DNA from: an archaeon
Lineage (GTDB): Archaea; Asgardarchaeota; Thorarchaeia; Thorarchaeales; Thorarchaeaceae
Reading direction: 5' to 3'
NCBI GenBank assembly: GCA_024275415.1
Contig: JAJRZD010000022.1
Location: 1-40,374 of the forward strand
Length of the DNA: 40,374 bases
Below, one piece after another: positions 24,801 through 34,426 of the stretch (its first letter is position 1; each line of letters begins with the position of its first letter). The notes below the pieces were generated by a model. It was not told the origin of the DNA. It searched no databases and was given only the letters and a program-made list of their open reading frames with translations. A program made the translations under genes and the position numbers.

Positions 24801-27348
24801 GACCATCCACTACCTTTCAGGTGGTAGTATCATCAACCAGACGAAAGGCCTTATTTTTGGAACCTCGAACTATTCGACTTCGGTTGCTGTGAACTGGCCT
24901 ATCGGTATTGTCAATCTGAGCGTGTCTGTCAGACATCCGCTCTACGACCAATGGGAAGAATACTACCCCGGTGCATTGACAATAAGAAGTGTCCTAGATG
25001 TGCTGGTCTATACTAGGGATATCGTGGTGCAGAACAGCACATTCTCTGCGAATATAACCGTGGCAGATAGTCTTGGATCACGAGTGTCTGATGCAGAGGT
25101 ATTGGTAACTTTGGGGGGTGTGGACTATACCGCGCCTTATGTGGGCTCTCAATATAGGGTATCAATTTCAAACATTGGCCTCTCACCAGGAGAGTATACT
25201 GTCAATACGACTGTTAATCACCCATATGCTTTTGGCATCTCGTCTGCTGTTGCCAATTTCGGGTTAGAAACAGACAAGCTCGTAGTTTCGCAGGGGATAC
25301 CTGCACTTGTGGAACAAGATGATGTGTTCGAGGGCTGGGTGAACATAACGGACGCCTTCAATAGCCCACTTGAGAACGCCCAAGTCACGCTTGTTGGTAG
25401 CGAGATGGAATTCGGTCTCATTGAAGTCGAGCCAGGGGCGTATTATCTGGACTCTCTCATGACTTTGAGTGTGGGCAACCATTCATTCACCATCATTGTT
25501 GAGCATGGATTTGTTCAAGGAACGGAATTTGGGCAGGTTCAAATCATAGTCATGGGAAACCTCATTCCGGTTATCGCGGAAGTGCCACCTGTAGATGGCG
25601 GTGGGGTGTTCTCCGTTTCTGTGTTCATAAGTGATGGATATGGAACGATGCCGAGTGATACATGGGTGCTGATCGAGATAGACGGAAGGAACGTCACGGC
25701 GATTCACGAATCGGGAACAAAATTCACTGCTGAATTGAATGCTACTTATCCTGCCGGAATGTGGAACTTCACAGTGTACTATGGCTCAGTATTCAGCCGT
25801 GCTAGGAAGATGACCAACAGCATATTTGTCTACTCGAACCCGGTGGTCGAAACCCTATATTCAGATGGCGAATGGGAGGTAATGCAGGGGAACGACACGA
25901 TAATAGAGGTCCAGGTGCGAGACTGGCAGGGCACATTGATGAAGAATGCATCAGTGACTCTCTTCATTCGGGGAATCACCTATACACTAGGGTATGTCAC
26001 TGAAGGGGTGTATCAGGCAGAAGTGTCCACGGTTGGATGGCCTTACGGCATTCACACATACTACTTGACTGTTGGTGGCGAATACCTGTATCAGAATCAA
26101 TACAGTGGAAACCTGACGGTCATTGCCCGTCCTACTATCATTATCAGGCCTTCAACTACAACACCTGAACAGCTCTCCACACTCTCCATCACCGTAGATG
26201 TCAAAGACCTCTATGACAATCCGATAACGGGTCTTCATCTTGAAGTCACATTTCAGGATGTGACAAAGATTGCAGAAGAAACATCAGTGAAGGGCACCTA
26301 TGAAGTTGAATTCACGGTGGAAGGTGTCGGACATGGCTCAAGGGAGATTGTGGTCGGTCTTGAGGGCAGTCTAACATATCCAAAGAACACATCGATGACG
26401 GTCACTGTAATGGTTGCTGTACCGCGATTGGATTTGAGTCCGATGCAAATCTATACAGCTGCTGGATTATCATTTTTGATAAGCCTCATCGGAGTACTAC
26501 TGTTCATCAAGATATCGTCTACCATCCTATCATCTCCAAGAAAGGTCGAGGATGTTACTCGAAGTGTCACATACCTCGATAGGACATATCTTGTCATCGT
26601 CGCTGCTTCAGGAGCATTGGTCGTCCATTCATGGCTGCTCTATCTGAATGGCTCTTATGTATATGCACTCCTTGAGAGTGTCATATTACTTGGAGCATCG
26701 GTACTGCTCTACGGACTATGGCTTTATCGAGATGCCTACGCTTCGATACTTGTTTCTGGTGATATCAACAGGAAACGTACTGCTCTAGGGATGTGGCATC
26801 TTGTTCTTGTCCCGTTCATCGTCCTTTTGATATTCGAATACGGGCGATATATCGAGATATTCGCATGGAATATATTGGAGAACGTGACCCCATTCGTCAT
26901 CGGCAACGTGGTGATCGTCCCGATGCTGATGACAATACTGACAACATACCTGAGTAGTATCGTAGTCGTTGTTGTCAGCTTCTATTGGGAGATACAAAAG
27001 GGACTTCGCCGAATCGAAGATATGAAAAATTCAGGCACTCCAGGGAATGTGATCACGGATGAACAAGTGCTACTTATAGGAAGAACTGGAGCATCAATAC
27101 GCATAAAGTTCCTCATGTTCCTGTTGGTTCTAGGTGCGATAACGGTAATGCAACTGGAATTTCTCAGGAGCTACTCAATGGTTGCGATTGTCCTGCTCCC
27201 AATCCTGTTTCTGGTATTGATACCATTCATCTCAACGAGAATCATCAAAGGATTGCCACATGCATATAGAAGAATTCAGCGTACAAGAGAGGGGGGGTTT
27301 GACGCGGAAGAAACATATGAACCGGATGAATTAATAATGGATACCTGA
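21826..27348 (+). pseudogene. Giant surface protein (FG-GAP propellers, Ig-like repeats, multi-helix C terminus) with one in-frame TAG
   Basis: About 1840 codons. The ATG at 21826 (GGAAAGGA upstream) starts a short cytoplasmic stretch and a signal-like helix (KMLVFSFLISIMLIPVMVEA). Codon 111 (22156-22158) is TAG; the same frame continues at once with SIETGTLYRRTIIGEDMDKDG. Residues to about 950 are FG-GAP/VCBS-type propeller repeats with calcium-binding DxDxDG loops (DMDKDGSTE, DIDNDGIDE, DVDDDGIDE, DFDGDGQDE). From about 955 to 1530 come Ig-like or MG2-like beta domains with repeated VTD/VKDLxxxPIxxAxVxVT patterns and many sequons. The last 300 residues hold about seven membrane helices and an acidic tail. 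A role in adhesion or envelope structure is likely. One substitution (for example in Tyr or Gln codons) would restore the frame; error and real nonsense both remain possible. Confidence 0.8.
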
Positions 27349-27497
27349 ACACACATGGCAGATCACACCAGCCAATAGGAGTCACTGAGAACTCCTCAAA
27401 GATGCGTTGGAAACCAGTCCCATCTTGATGTGCTCGGAATCACATCTGTCGGCAGACCCATAGTTGCGGGTATTACCGACGAGTCCATCAAATGAAA

Positions 27498-29045
27498 TCA
27501 CAATGGGATATTCCCATGTTTCTTTGGCGGACGGGTTTGACGCTTGGTTTCAAGCAGGTCTAGTCCTTTGCATATGAGGGGACGGGTTTCGTGGGGGAAG
27601 ATGACCTTGTCTATGTACCCTAGTCCTGCCGCGATATAGGGGTTGGCGAATTTCTCTCGGTACTCCTTGGTCAGTTCAGCCCGCTTTTTCTCCTTGTTTT
27701 TTGCGGCCTCGATCTCTTTCCTGAAGATGATATTGATTGCACCATCAGGACCCATTACTGCAATCTCTGCAGTAGGCCACGCGAACACAAGGTCTGCTCC
27801 AATATGTTTGGATGCCATGACATCAAAAGCACCACCATATCCTTTCCTAGTGATGATGGTGATGAGAGGGACGGTGGCCTCGGCGTACGCATAGAGAATT
27901 TTTGCACCGTGACGAATGATCCCTCCCCATTCTTGTGCAGTCCCTGGTAGGTATCCCGGCACATCTTGGAACGTGATGATGGGGATGTTGAATGCATCAC
28001 AAGTACGGACAAAACGAGCACATTTGTCAGAAGCGTTGATGTCAATTGTCCCCGCAAGATGGGCTGGGTTCTGACCAACGATGCCGACAGCCCGACCATC
28101 GAACCTCGCAAAGCCGGTAATCATGTTCTGAGCCCAGTGTTCATGAACCTCGAAGAACTCGCCATTGTCCACAAGTTTTCTGACTACATCACGCATATCG
28201 TATGGCTTGTTGGGATCATCGGGTACGATATCATCAATCGACATATCGACATCATCGGGAGCGTGTCCAGTTTCAAACCGCGGCGGATCCTCCATATTGT
28301 TGCTCGGCAAATAACTGAGCAGCGTTCGTATCTGGTCGAAACAATGCTCTTCGTCCTCGCTGGCAAACTGGGCAACACCACTCACGGAGTTGTGGGTCAT
28401 TGCACCACCAAGCTCCTCGAAGGTAACTTCCTCCCCCGTCACCGTCTTGATGACATCGGGGCCCGTGATGAACATGTGAGCCGATTCTTTCACCATGATG
28501 GTAAAATCTGTGACTGCTGGGCTATACACAGCACCACCAGCACAAGGGCCCAGGACAGCAGAGATTTGAGGAATGACGCCGCTTGCAAGAGTGTTGCGTC
28601 TGAATATCTTACAATATGCCACGAGACTCTTGATGCCTTCTTGCACCCGCGCACCGGCTCCCGAGTTCAACCCGACAAGAGGGGCACCCACTTCCATGGC
28701 AAGATCCATTATCTTTACGATCTTCTCGCCGTACATCTCGGATAATGAGCCGCCAAAGACAGTGAAATCCTGGCTGAAAATGAAAACCTTTCTCCCGTTG
28801 ATGGTGCCATAACCGGTCACAACGCCATCGCCATAGATCTTCTTCTTGTCCATCCCGAAGTTGGTTTCACGGTGCACTACGAACTCGTCAATCTCGACAA
28901 AGGAGCCCGGATCAAGGAGTTTGTCGATTCTCTCTCTTGCAGTGAGCCGGCCTCGATCATGCTCCCGCTTGATTCTCTCTTCGCCGCCTCCAAGTTTGGC
29001 TTCTTCTCGCTTCCGTTTCAATTCCTCGAATTTATCATTGGCCAT
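27498..29045 (-). CDS. pccB: Propionyl-CoA/methylmalonyl-CoA carboxyltransferase (PccB / 12S type)
   Basis: A protein of 515 residues from the ATG at 29045, the normal length for the family. It has the two crotonase-like halves of acyl-CoA carboxyltransferases. N half: RGRLTARERIDKLLDPGSF, GDGVVTGYGTINGR, SQDFTVFGGSLSE, and the acyl-CoA oxyanion-hole region GPCAGGAVYSPAVTDF. C half: GQNPAHLAGTIDINASDKCA, FQDVPGYLPGTAQE, and RKGYGGAFDVMASKHIGAD. It moves CO2 between carboxybiotin and propionyl-CoA (or acetyl-CoA). AGGATGG lies 7 bases before this ATG; a further ATG two codons upstream (29051) sits too close to it. It has no biotin carboxylase or carrier beside it; the carrier at 1532 is the only one in the window. 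It is divergent from the LRR gene. Confidence 0.92.
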   Translation of the reverse strand: MANDKFEELKRKREEAKLGGGEERIKREHDRGRLTARERIDKLLDPGSFVEIDEFVVHRETNFGMDKKKIYGDGVVTGYGTINGRKVFIFSQDFTVFGGSLSEMYGEKIVKIMDLAMEVGAPLVGLNSGAGARVQEGIKSLVAYCKIFRRNTLASGVIPQISAVLGPCAGGAVYSPAVTDFTIMVKESAHMFITGPDVIKTVTGEEVTFEELGGAMTHNSVSGVAQFASEDEEHCFDQIRTLLSYLPSNNMEDPPRFETGHAPDDVDMSIDDIVPDDPNKPYDMRDVVRKLVDNGEFFEVHEHWAQNMITGFARFDGRAVGIVGQNPAHLAGTIDINASDKCARFVRTCDAFNIPIITFQDVPGYLPGTAQEWGGIIRHGAKILYAYAEATVPLITIITRKGYGGAFDVMASKHIGADLVFAWPTAEIAVMGPDGAINIIFRKEIEAAKNKEKKRAELTKEYREKFANPYIAAGLGYIDKVIFPHETRPLICKGLDLLETKRQTRPPKKHGNIPL

Positions 29046-29289
29046 GTTCATACCATCCTGTGTGCGAGGGCTAAAAGGAACTCATCTCTCGGTTTTTTGA
29101 ATGTTCTGATTCTGCCTGGAATACAAGTCCAACAGGATCGGGAGGGGGAAAATCGAATTATCAATATCGTATTGATGATGAGCATTGTAGATGAGGTATT
29201 TGGCAGGTTCTCGTCATTTGTGCAAAGAGTGTTTATCAAAATTGCAGTGTTATCTCTATTAGAAGGCGAATGTACAGGAGTCTATTTTG

Positions 29290-30204
29290 ATGGCAAAAGT
29301 TGAACTCTCGTATATTAATCGACAAGGTAGAACTAAGACTCTCTCGGTGAACCATACTGCGACCAGAATTGAGTTCACCAATAAGGGTATCGCGTCGATT
29401 GACCTTTCGCCGATCAGAGAATGTATAAGACTGAGAGATTTTCTAATATATGGCAATGAGCTTGTTGAACTCGACCTCACGCCGCTTCAGGGATGCCCTC
29501 TACTTAGGACACTGGTTCTTCGTGATAACAGGCTGCGAGAGATTGATCTCAGCCCTATTAGAGAGAGCATGGAACTATCAAGATTGGATCTCCGGGAGAA
29601 CCAACTCCAATCACTGGACTTGGAACCACTTGCGAATCATCAAGGTCTGGACAAGTTCCAACTGGAGAAGAACCCACTACTGGAACTGGATATTAGCCCT
29701 TTGCTAACATGTAGAGGATTAAAGGAAGTCACTCTAGATAGACACCTAAAACTCAAGGCTTCCCGAAGTCTTGCTGGCGCGGTACGCGGACCAATGACCA
29801 AGTACAGAAACAGAATCGTGTGGTATGAAAGACAATTCACCCCAACGTCAACGCAAAAGCCGATACAAGCAGTATCATCGAATCATGCAAGCAACATGGC
29901 ACTCGGAGTTTTGAAATCTGTCCCAAGAATCACTATGCAAGAATTGACCAGGTATACGGACATGTCAGTCGAAGACACACGAGACCTCGTATTCCTTCTT
30001 GTAGGCGAAGGAAAGGTTTCCGGACGATATGAGCCTTCCACTGACGAGTTCATCTCACTTGATGCGGTTCAGACTGTGAAAGAGCTCAGGTCTGACGAGA
30101 TAGTGGTTCAAAGATGCCAATACTGTGGAAGCCCACTTCCCAGACGTTTGATTCCTGGCGATAGGATCGCCTGCGAAGCTTGCGGTCAAACGAACGAAGC
30201 GTAG
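29290..30204 (+). CDS. Leucine-rich-repeat protein with winged-helix-like segment and C-terminal zinc ribbon
   Basis: A protein of 304 residues, soluble. Residues about 20-150 contain five or six LRRs of about 23 residues with a shared core, as in IDLSPIREC-x-x-LRDFLIYGNEL, LDLTPLQGCPLLRTLVLRDN, IDLSPIRESMELSRLDLREN and LDLEPLANHQGLDKFQLEKN. Residues about 195-255 (ALGVLKSVPRITMQELTRYT, VEDTRDLVFLLVGEGKV) look like a PCI-type or winged helix. A zinc ribbon ends the protein (C276, C279, C295, C298; CQYCG and CEACG). The mix suggests a cytoplasmic adaptor or regulator. The ATG at 29290 has AGGAG 9 bases upstream; the TTG just before it is less likely. The function is unknown. Confidence 0.75.
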   Translation: MAKVELSYINRQGRTKTLSVNHTATRIEFTNKGIASIDLSPIRECIRLRDFLIYGNELVELDLTPLQGCPLLRTLVLRDNRLREIDLSPIRESMELSRLDLRENQLQSLDLEPLANHQGLDKFQLEKNPLLELDISPLLTCRGLKEVTLDRHLKLKASRSLAGAVRGPMTKYRNRIVWYERQFTPTSTQKPIQAVSSNHASNMALGVLKSVPRITMQELTRYTDMSVEDTRDLVFLLVGEGKVSGRYEPSTDEFISLDAVQTVKELRSDEIVVQRCQYCGSPLPRRLIPGDRIACEACGQTNEA

Positions 30205-30363
30205 ACCCATTCATACATTGTAGATACCTCCATAACCAACGAAAATCTGCCAGAGGGATAAGATACTGTATGACACATATCGGCAGTATTGCTCACAGGA
30301 CGCACATTCTTGAATCCCGGAATGAACAGCCATTCATTTGATGGGATAACATGTCCTAGAAGG

Positions 30364-31224
30364 TTAGGATTTGTTGGCTTCTCGAAGATACGAAACTTTG
30401 GCGAACTCATCCAGATCACTCCGGGTCAACGCCTCATTAATGGACATCCCTATCAGTTCTACGCCTAGTTTCAAAGATGCTTTGTCGAGCCATGCTTCTC
30501 TTGTGTCCCGTGCGATAATGCTAGCTGCTGCAACGGCACATTCTTTCTCGGCATTATGCATCTGAACGACTTCAGCCTGTGTGACATCGATTCGCCGTTC
30601 AAGTCGCTCATTCATCTTCTTCCTGTCAAACTCGTCGATGACTATTCTGATTGGCTGTGCTTTTACTCTCAGATCTTCGAATACATTCCCGATGGCTTCT
30701 GCATGTGCCCAGGCAAGGAGATGATTGAGATTCTTGCCCTCAGCACGCATCTCGGCAAGGCGTCGTTCAAAGGTCTTTGGTGGTATTGTTATCGATTGGG
30801 ATGCAAGAGAATGCTCTTCGATTTCGAAAGCGAGCTCTCCAATCTTGTAGGGGGACAGCTGCTTGCTGTCCATGACTCCAACACTGCGAAGGTAGGCCTC
30901 CTGCTCTGCATCAATCCCGACGGCCGCGACAACAAGCGGGCCTAGCCACTCGCCCTTACCAGCTTCATCAGACCCGATGGTAATGGCAGTAGAGCCACCG
31001 GACATGATTTGCTGTACTGAATCCCTGAGCAGCTTTGCGGTTTCAGGGGAGTTGGCCACGACCTTCCCGCTGGAATAGCCAACAATCAGCCCTCCTGCAT
31101 AATAGAAGCGAAACGCCTCGTATTGGTTGGAAAGGCGTCGTTGATGTGTGTTCTCGTGATCCATAAGAAGCACACGTAGTTCATCCAAATGCTCAGGCGA
31201 TATCTTTACCACGTAGGGATCCAT
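30364..31224 (-). CDS. rnhC: Ribonuclease HIII-like
   Basis: A protein of 286 residues. The N-terminal 75 residues resemble the TBP-like substrate-binding domain of RNase HIII (QYEAFRFYYAGGLIVGYSSGKV). The catalytic domain has GSDEAGKGEWLGPLVVAA (D86, E87), DSKQLS, NLNHLLAWAHAEAI (the NLN motif points to HIII rather than HII), VIDEFD (D197) and AEKECAVAAASIIARD. It removes RNA from RNA-DNA hybrids during replication. I chose the ATG at 31224, four bases after the stop of the biotin ligase gene; frames reaching further upstream lie inside that gene. Archaea usually carry RNase HII, so an HIII-type enzyme is less common. It probably forms an operon with the ligase. Confidence 0.85.
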   Translation of the reverse strand: MDPYVVKISPEHLDELRVLLMDHENTHQRRLSNQYEAFRFYYAGGLIVGYSSGKVVANSPETAKLLRDSVQQIMSGGSTAITIGSDEAGKGEWLGPLVVAAVGIDAEQEAYLRSVGVMDSKQLSPYKIGELAFEIEEHSLASQSITIPPKTFERRLAEMRAEGKNLNHLLAWAHAEAIGNVFEDLRVKAQPIRIVIDEFDRKKMNERLERRIDVTQAEVVQMHNAEKECAVAAASIIARDTREAWLDKASLKLGVELIGMSINEALTRSDLDEFAKVSYLREANKS

Positions 31225-31228
31225 TCTT

Positions 31229-32014
31229 CTAATCACATCCTCGAAGGTGAGTGACTTCACCTGAATTGACACGATGTGTACGACCTGCATCATCTCGTAT
31301 CAATAGTGAACCATCTCTCTCGATGTCAAAAGCAATGCCCACCAGTTCTGTCCCATGTATCCGTGCCACTACCTGTTTCCCAAGGGTCAGACAGTGTGTC
31401 CTATACACGGAAACTACGTTCGATAGGGAAGGGCACTCCACAAGCCAAGATTCAAGTGCGACCACAATGGCAGCGAGGAACTCTTCAAGATTGTGCTCCT
31501 TTCCAGTTTCAATCCTGAGAGATGTAGCATGTGAACGGATTTCTTCAGGAAACATGTTCGGAAGTGTGTTGACGTTGATGCCAGCACCAACAACAAGTCC
31601 CTTTATTCTTTCATCATCCGTGACTAGTTCTGAGAGGATACCACATACCTTCCTGTTGCTTACTAACAGGTCATTCGGCCACTTGAGCATACACTCCAAT
31701 CCGGATTTTTTATGGATAACTTCGCGGATGACACAGGCGACCATCAGCCCGTAGAGCGGAAGGGAAACCACCTCGGATGACGGGAGAAGAACCAGTGAGA
31801 AATACAGACCTCCCTTGGGAGAATGCCAAGCACGTCCTAGTCTTCCTCGTCCATGAGTCTGCGCTTCAGCAACAACGAGTGTCCCATGTCCAGCCCCTTG
31901 GGATAGCAGTCCTTTCGCGATAGTGTTCGTTGAATCGACTATATCGAACACCTCTACACGGTGTTGTGCGGATGATGTCAGCAGATTTGAGAGTAACCGT
32001 TCCTTATCGATCAT
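31229..32014 (-). CDS. birA: Biotin-[acetyl-CoA-carboxylase] ligase (monofunctional BirA/BPL)
   Basis: A protein of 261 residues. It attaches biotin, through biotinyl-AMP, to the Lys of a carrier protein, here most likely K140 of the carrier at 1532-2056. The catalytic domain shows DSTNTIAKGL, the ATP/biotin loop GRGRLGRAW (55-63), SPKGGLYFSLVL and KWPNDLL with the catalytic Lys (K111), then GAGINVN. The C-terminal SH3-like domain (about 220-258, QVVARIHGTELVGIAFDIERDGSLLI) is present. There is no N-terminal DNA-binding domain, so it is not a repressor. I chose the ATG at 32014; GAAGGTG lies about 12 bases upstream, and a GTG at 32032 is an alternative. RNase HIII follows after four bases. 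Confidence 0.92.
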   Translation of the reverse strand: MIDKERLLSNLLTSSAQHRVEVFDIVDSTNTIAKGLLSQGAGHGTLVVAEAQTHGRGRLGRAWHSPKGGLYFSLVLLPSSEVVSLPLYGLMVACVIREVIHKKSGLECMLKWPNDLLVSNRKVCGILSELVTDDERIKGLVVGAGINVNTLPNMFPEEIRSHATSLRIETGKEHNLEEFLAAIVVALESWLVECPSLSNVVSVYRTHCLTLGKQVVARIHGTELVGIAFDIERDGSLLIRDDAGRTHRVNSGEVTHLRGCD

Positions 32015-32160
32015 GTGATAGACACGGTGCACCTTCAGATGGCGATATCTTATGAATCCTACACTGTTCCCAAAGCTGTTTTTTGATCATTGTGTGCTAG
32101 AATTCATTGCAACATGGTTTATATTGTGCCGAACTTGCGTATTCTCGCGAGTGGTACACA

Positions 32161-32985
32161 ATGCCGAGCTTTGCGGGTGCTGTCATACTACCGGAAGAGA
32201 GGAAGACATTGCTCTTCAAGAACAGGGACTTGAGAACTACGAACCACAAGGATGAGATATTCTACGATGTGGACTGCTTTGGTATCCGTGGGGTTGATGC
32301 CGTGACGGGAAAGGTCGCTGGGCTGGCTGTAGGTGTCAACCGACAGGGCCTTGCAGCAGCCAACACCCATGTCAGGAACACAGACGATCCGTCGTATCAC
32401 TTATTGACAGAGCAGATCCTGATGTTCGCTAAGGATACAGAAGATGGACTCGCATTAGTAGTCGAGCATCTGAAGCAAGGCCGAAAATACCAGTGGGGTA
32501 ACATAGTTCTCGTTGATAAAGATAGTGCACTGGTGATAGAGGTAGCAGGCAGTGAACATTCGATAGAGTGGTCACAGCGAAAGGTGCTTCGGACTAGTCA
32601 TCATATCCTATTAGACACTGAGGATGCGCTGAGAGCTCAAATGGGAAATTCACATATCTTCGAGTCGTCATTGAAGCGCGTGGAGCGCGGTTATGACTTG
32701 CTCAGGCAGTCCACCAGCAAGGACGACATAATGAACTTGCTCAAAGACCATGGCGATGGCCCCGGACAGTCCAGCCTTTGTCGACATGCTGATTCTACAG
32801 ATGACTTGACCACTGCGATGAGCTACATTGTTGAGGTCACCTTTGACCCAGAATCGGGGAAACCTCGCATAGTGTTCAACGTGGCCAACGGGAACCCCTG
32901 TTCATCTGAGTATAGGGCGATACCTCTTGTGTTCCCTGCGGATGAGGAAATCATGAAACGGGCATCACAGATGTATTTACAATAG
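32161..32985 (+). CDS. Ntn-hydrolase-fold acyltransferase/amidohydrolase-like (C45/choloylglycine hydrolase superfamily)
   Basis: A protein of 274 residues. Motifs of the superfamily are clear: LLFKNRDL (the NRD motif), GVNRQGLAAANTHV, GNIVLVDKDSALVIE and RTSHHIL. Enzymes of this group cut or form linear amide bonds with an N-terminal Cys nucleophile freed by processing. Here the chosen start reads MPSFAGAV, so Pro-Ser stands where Cys is expected and the usual nucleophile appears to be missing. The ATG at 32161 is supported by TTTATAT about 40 bases upstream and by the position of the first beta strand. The frame is open to 32107 and contains a Cys in the upstream part (YCAEL), but that region overlaps the promoter. 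Substrate unknown. Confidence 0.65.
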   Translation: MPSFAGAVILPEERKTLLFKNRDLRTTNHKDEIFYDVDCFGIRGVDAVTGKVAGLAVGVNRQGLAAANTHVRNTDDPSYHLLTEQILMFAKDTEDGLALVVEHLKQGRKYQWGNIVLVDKDSALVIEVAGSEHSIEWSQRKVLRTSHHILLDTEDALRAQMGNSHIFESSLKRVERGYDLLRQSTSKDDIMNLLKDHGDGPGQSSLCRHADSTDDLTTAMSYIVEVTFDPESGKPRIVFNVANGNPCSSEYRAIPLVFPADEEIMKRASQMYLQ

Positions 32986-33009
32986 GCAAGTCCCAGTGCA
33001 TCACTGAGA

Positions 33010-34305
33010 TCAGGTCATATCTTCATCCTCTGCTTCGACGATCTCAATACCAACCTCTCTTTCAGTAGCTGCTCGGATTGACTCAATCTCGGCCTCCTTT
33101 GACTTGAAGAACACATAGAAGAGGATGATAGAGAGTACATACAGTCCTGACACGAGGATGTAGGGGAGGCGATAGAGTCCTGCAGCTAGAAGTGCACCCC
33201 CAATGTTGGCAGCGACTCCACGAACGAAGGAGCCGCCAGTCCGTACTATCCCTGTTGCAGTAGCACGCTCCTCCTTGGTCAGACATTCCATGAAAAGAGC
33301 CTGCGCAACAGGCCCGGCCATATTCATCAGTACGGTTCTCGCAACATATGCTATCACAGCCAGGTAAAGGACGGGTGCCCACGATATCATCAACAGGAAC
33401 GGAATAGATAATGCCTCAGTGACTACTACCGTTCGCACTTTCCCGATGCGATCTGAAAGAGCGGGGGCTGTGAAATTCCCTACCGCCAAAACAACGGTGT
33501 TGATGGCGAAGATGATACCGATGAGAGACGAGTCTGCGGAGAACACTTGGGCGAAGAAGACATTGAAGAATATGACAATCATTCCAGCACCCAGGCCAAG
33601 AATCGTGACAGCTGTAGCATACTGTCCGATGAATTTCCAGCTGTGTACGTTCTGGAAGCCGAATCGAGAGCCCATGTTTGGAGCCCGATCCCGTGACATG
33701 GGAATAACTGCAAGGCCACCGATGAACATGGGTATCAGGCTGAGCCAGAGCGTGAACCGGTAGGGAAAGAACAGCCCAGAGGTAGAGCCCATCGAGGTCT
33801 GTAATATGTTCGGGAGGAAACCGCCTGTCAGGTTCCCGGCGAGCACTGAAAGGAGCGAGATACCGCTGCTGAAACCGAATAGATGTGCGCGTTCTTCATT
33901 AGTCGATAGCTCTGTGATATAGGGCCCCCATGACACCTGACTGAAAGCACTTGAGAAACCGAGCACAACTTGCGACAGCATAAGAGTGATAGGATCGAGA
34001 GAAACGTATTGGACAGTAATCATCAGAAAACTCACAAAAATTGCGACCATCACAGTCTGTTTCCTGCTTCGTCGATCTGTGTACATCCCTGCAACTATTG
34101 CGATGGCAGCAGTAGCAAACATGGAAATTGAAAGGAAGAAACCGAGGAAGTCTTCTGCGAAACCGGCCTCGAGCATATAGAGATTGAATATCACCGAACT
34201 TATCCCGAATGCGAATGCATTAAGGGCATTGCTCGTGATGTACAATCTAGCGTCTTTTCGAAATAGTCGGATCCGTTCGATGTAGCCCAGTTTCCCATTC
34301 TCCAA
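33010..34305 (-). CDS. Major facilitator superfamily transporter
   Basis: A protein of 431 residues with 12 predicted membrane helices. After helix 2 comes the MFS A-loop signature GMYTDRRSRKQTV; the equivalent in the C half is PALSDRIGKVRTVV. Such proteins move small solutes with an ion gradient; this one most resembles drug/sugar efflux-type members and the substrate cannot be told. A C-terminal acidic tail (EIVEAEDEDMT) lies in the cytoplasm. The start is a TTG with GGAG 9 bases before it; an ATG nearby is in another frame. It is divergent from the threonine aldolase gene, with about 120 bases between them. Confidence 0.85.
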   Translation of the reverse strand: MENGKLGYIERIRLFRKDARLYITSNALNAFAFGISSVIFNLYMLEAGFAEDFLGFFLSISMFATAAIAIVAGMYTDRRSRKQTVMVAIFVSFLMITVQYVSLDPITLMLSQVVLGFSSAFSQVSWGPYITELSTNEERAHLFGFSSGISLLSVLAGNLTGGFLPNILQTSMGSTSGLFFPYRFTLWLSLIPMFIGGLAVIPMSRDRAPNMGSRFGFQNVHSWKFIGQYATAVTILGLGAGMIVIFFNVFFAQVFSADSSLIGIIFAINTVVLAVGNFTAPALSDRIGKVRTVVVTEALSIPFLLMISWAPVLYLAVIAYVARTVLMNMAGPVAQALFMECLTKEERATATGIVRTGGSFVRGVAANIGGALLAAGLYRLPYILVSGLYVLSIILFYVFFKSKEAEIESIRAATEREVGIEIVEAEDEDMT

Positions 34306-34426
34306 TATCCATTACTCCGACAGGGTGTCTGTGAAATGTCTGCCAATGAGGATAGCCTATAATCATATCGAACTGTACATCGTCAAATGGACAAATCTAA
34401 ATCGTTGAATGGTTGTCCGGAGGGAT

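Noticed and set aside
27349..27497. Short hairpins between the giant surface protein and pccB (for example AGGAGT with ACTCCT)
   Set aside because: Stems of only six bases and no T-tract; not enough to call a terminator or an RNA.
27966..28745. 259-codon plus-strand ORF
   Set aside because: It is antisense to pccB, whose motifs are unmistakable on the minus strand.
30186..30419. 77-codon minus-strand ORF between the LRR gene and RNase HIII
   Set aside because: It overlaps the ends of both neighbours, has no Shine-Dalgarno sequence and no recognisable domain.
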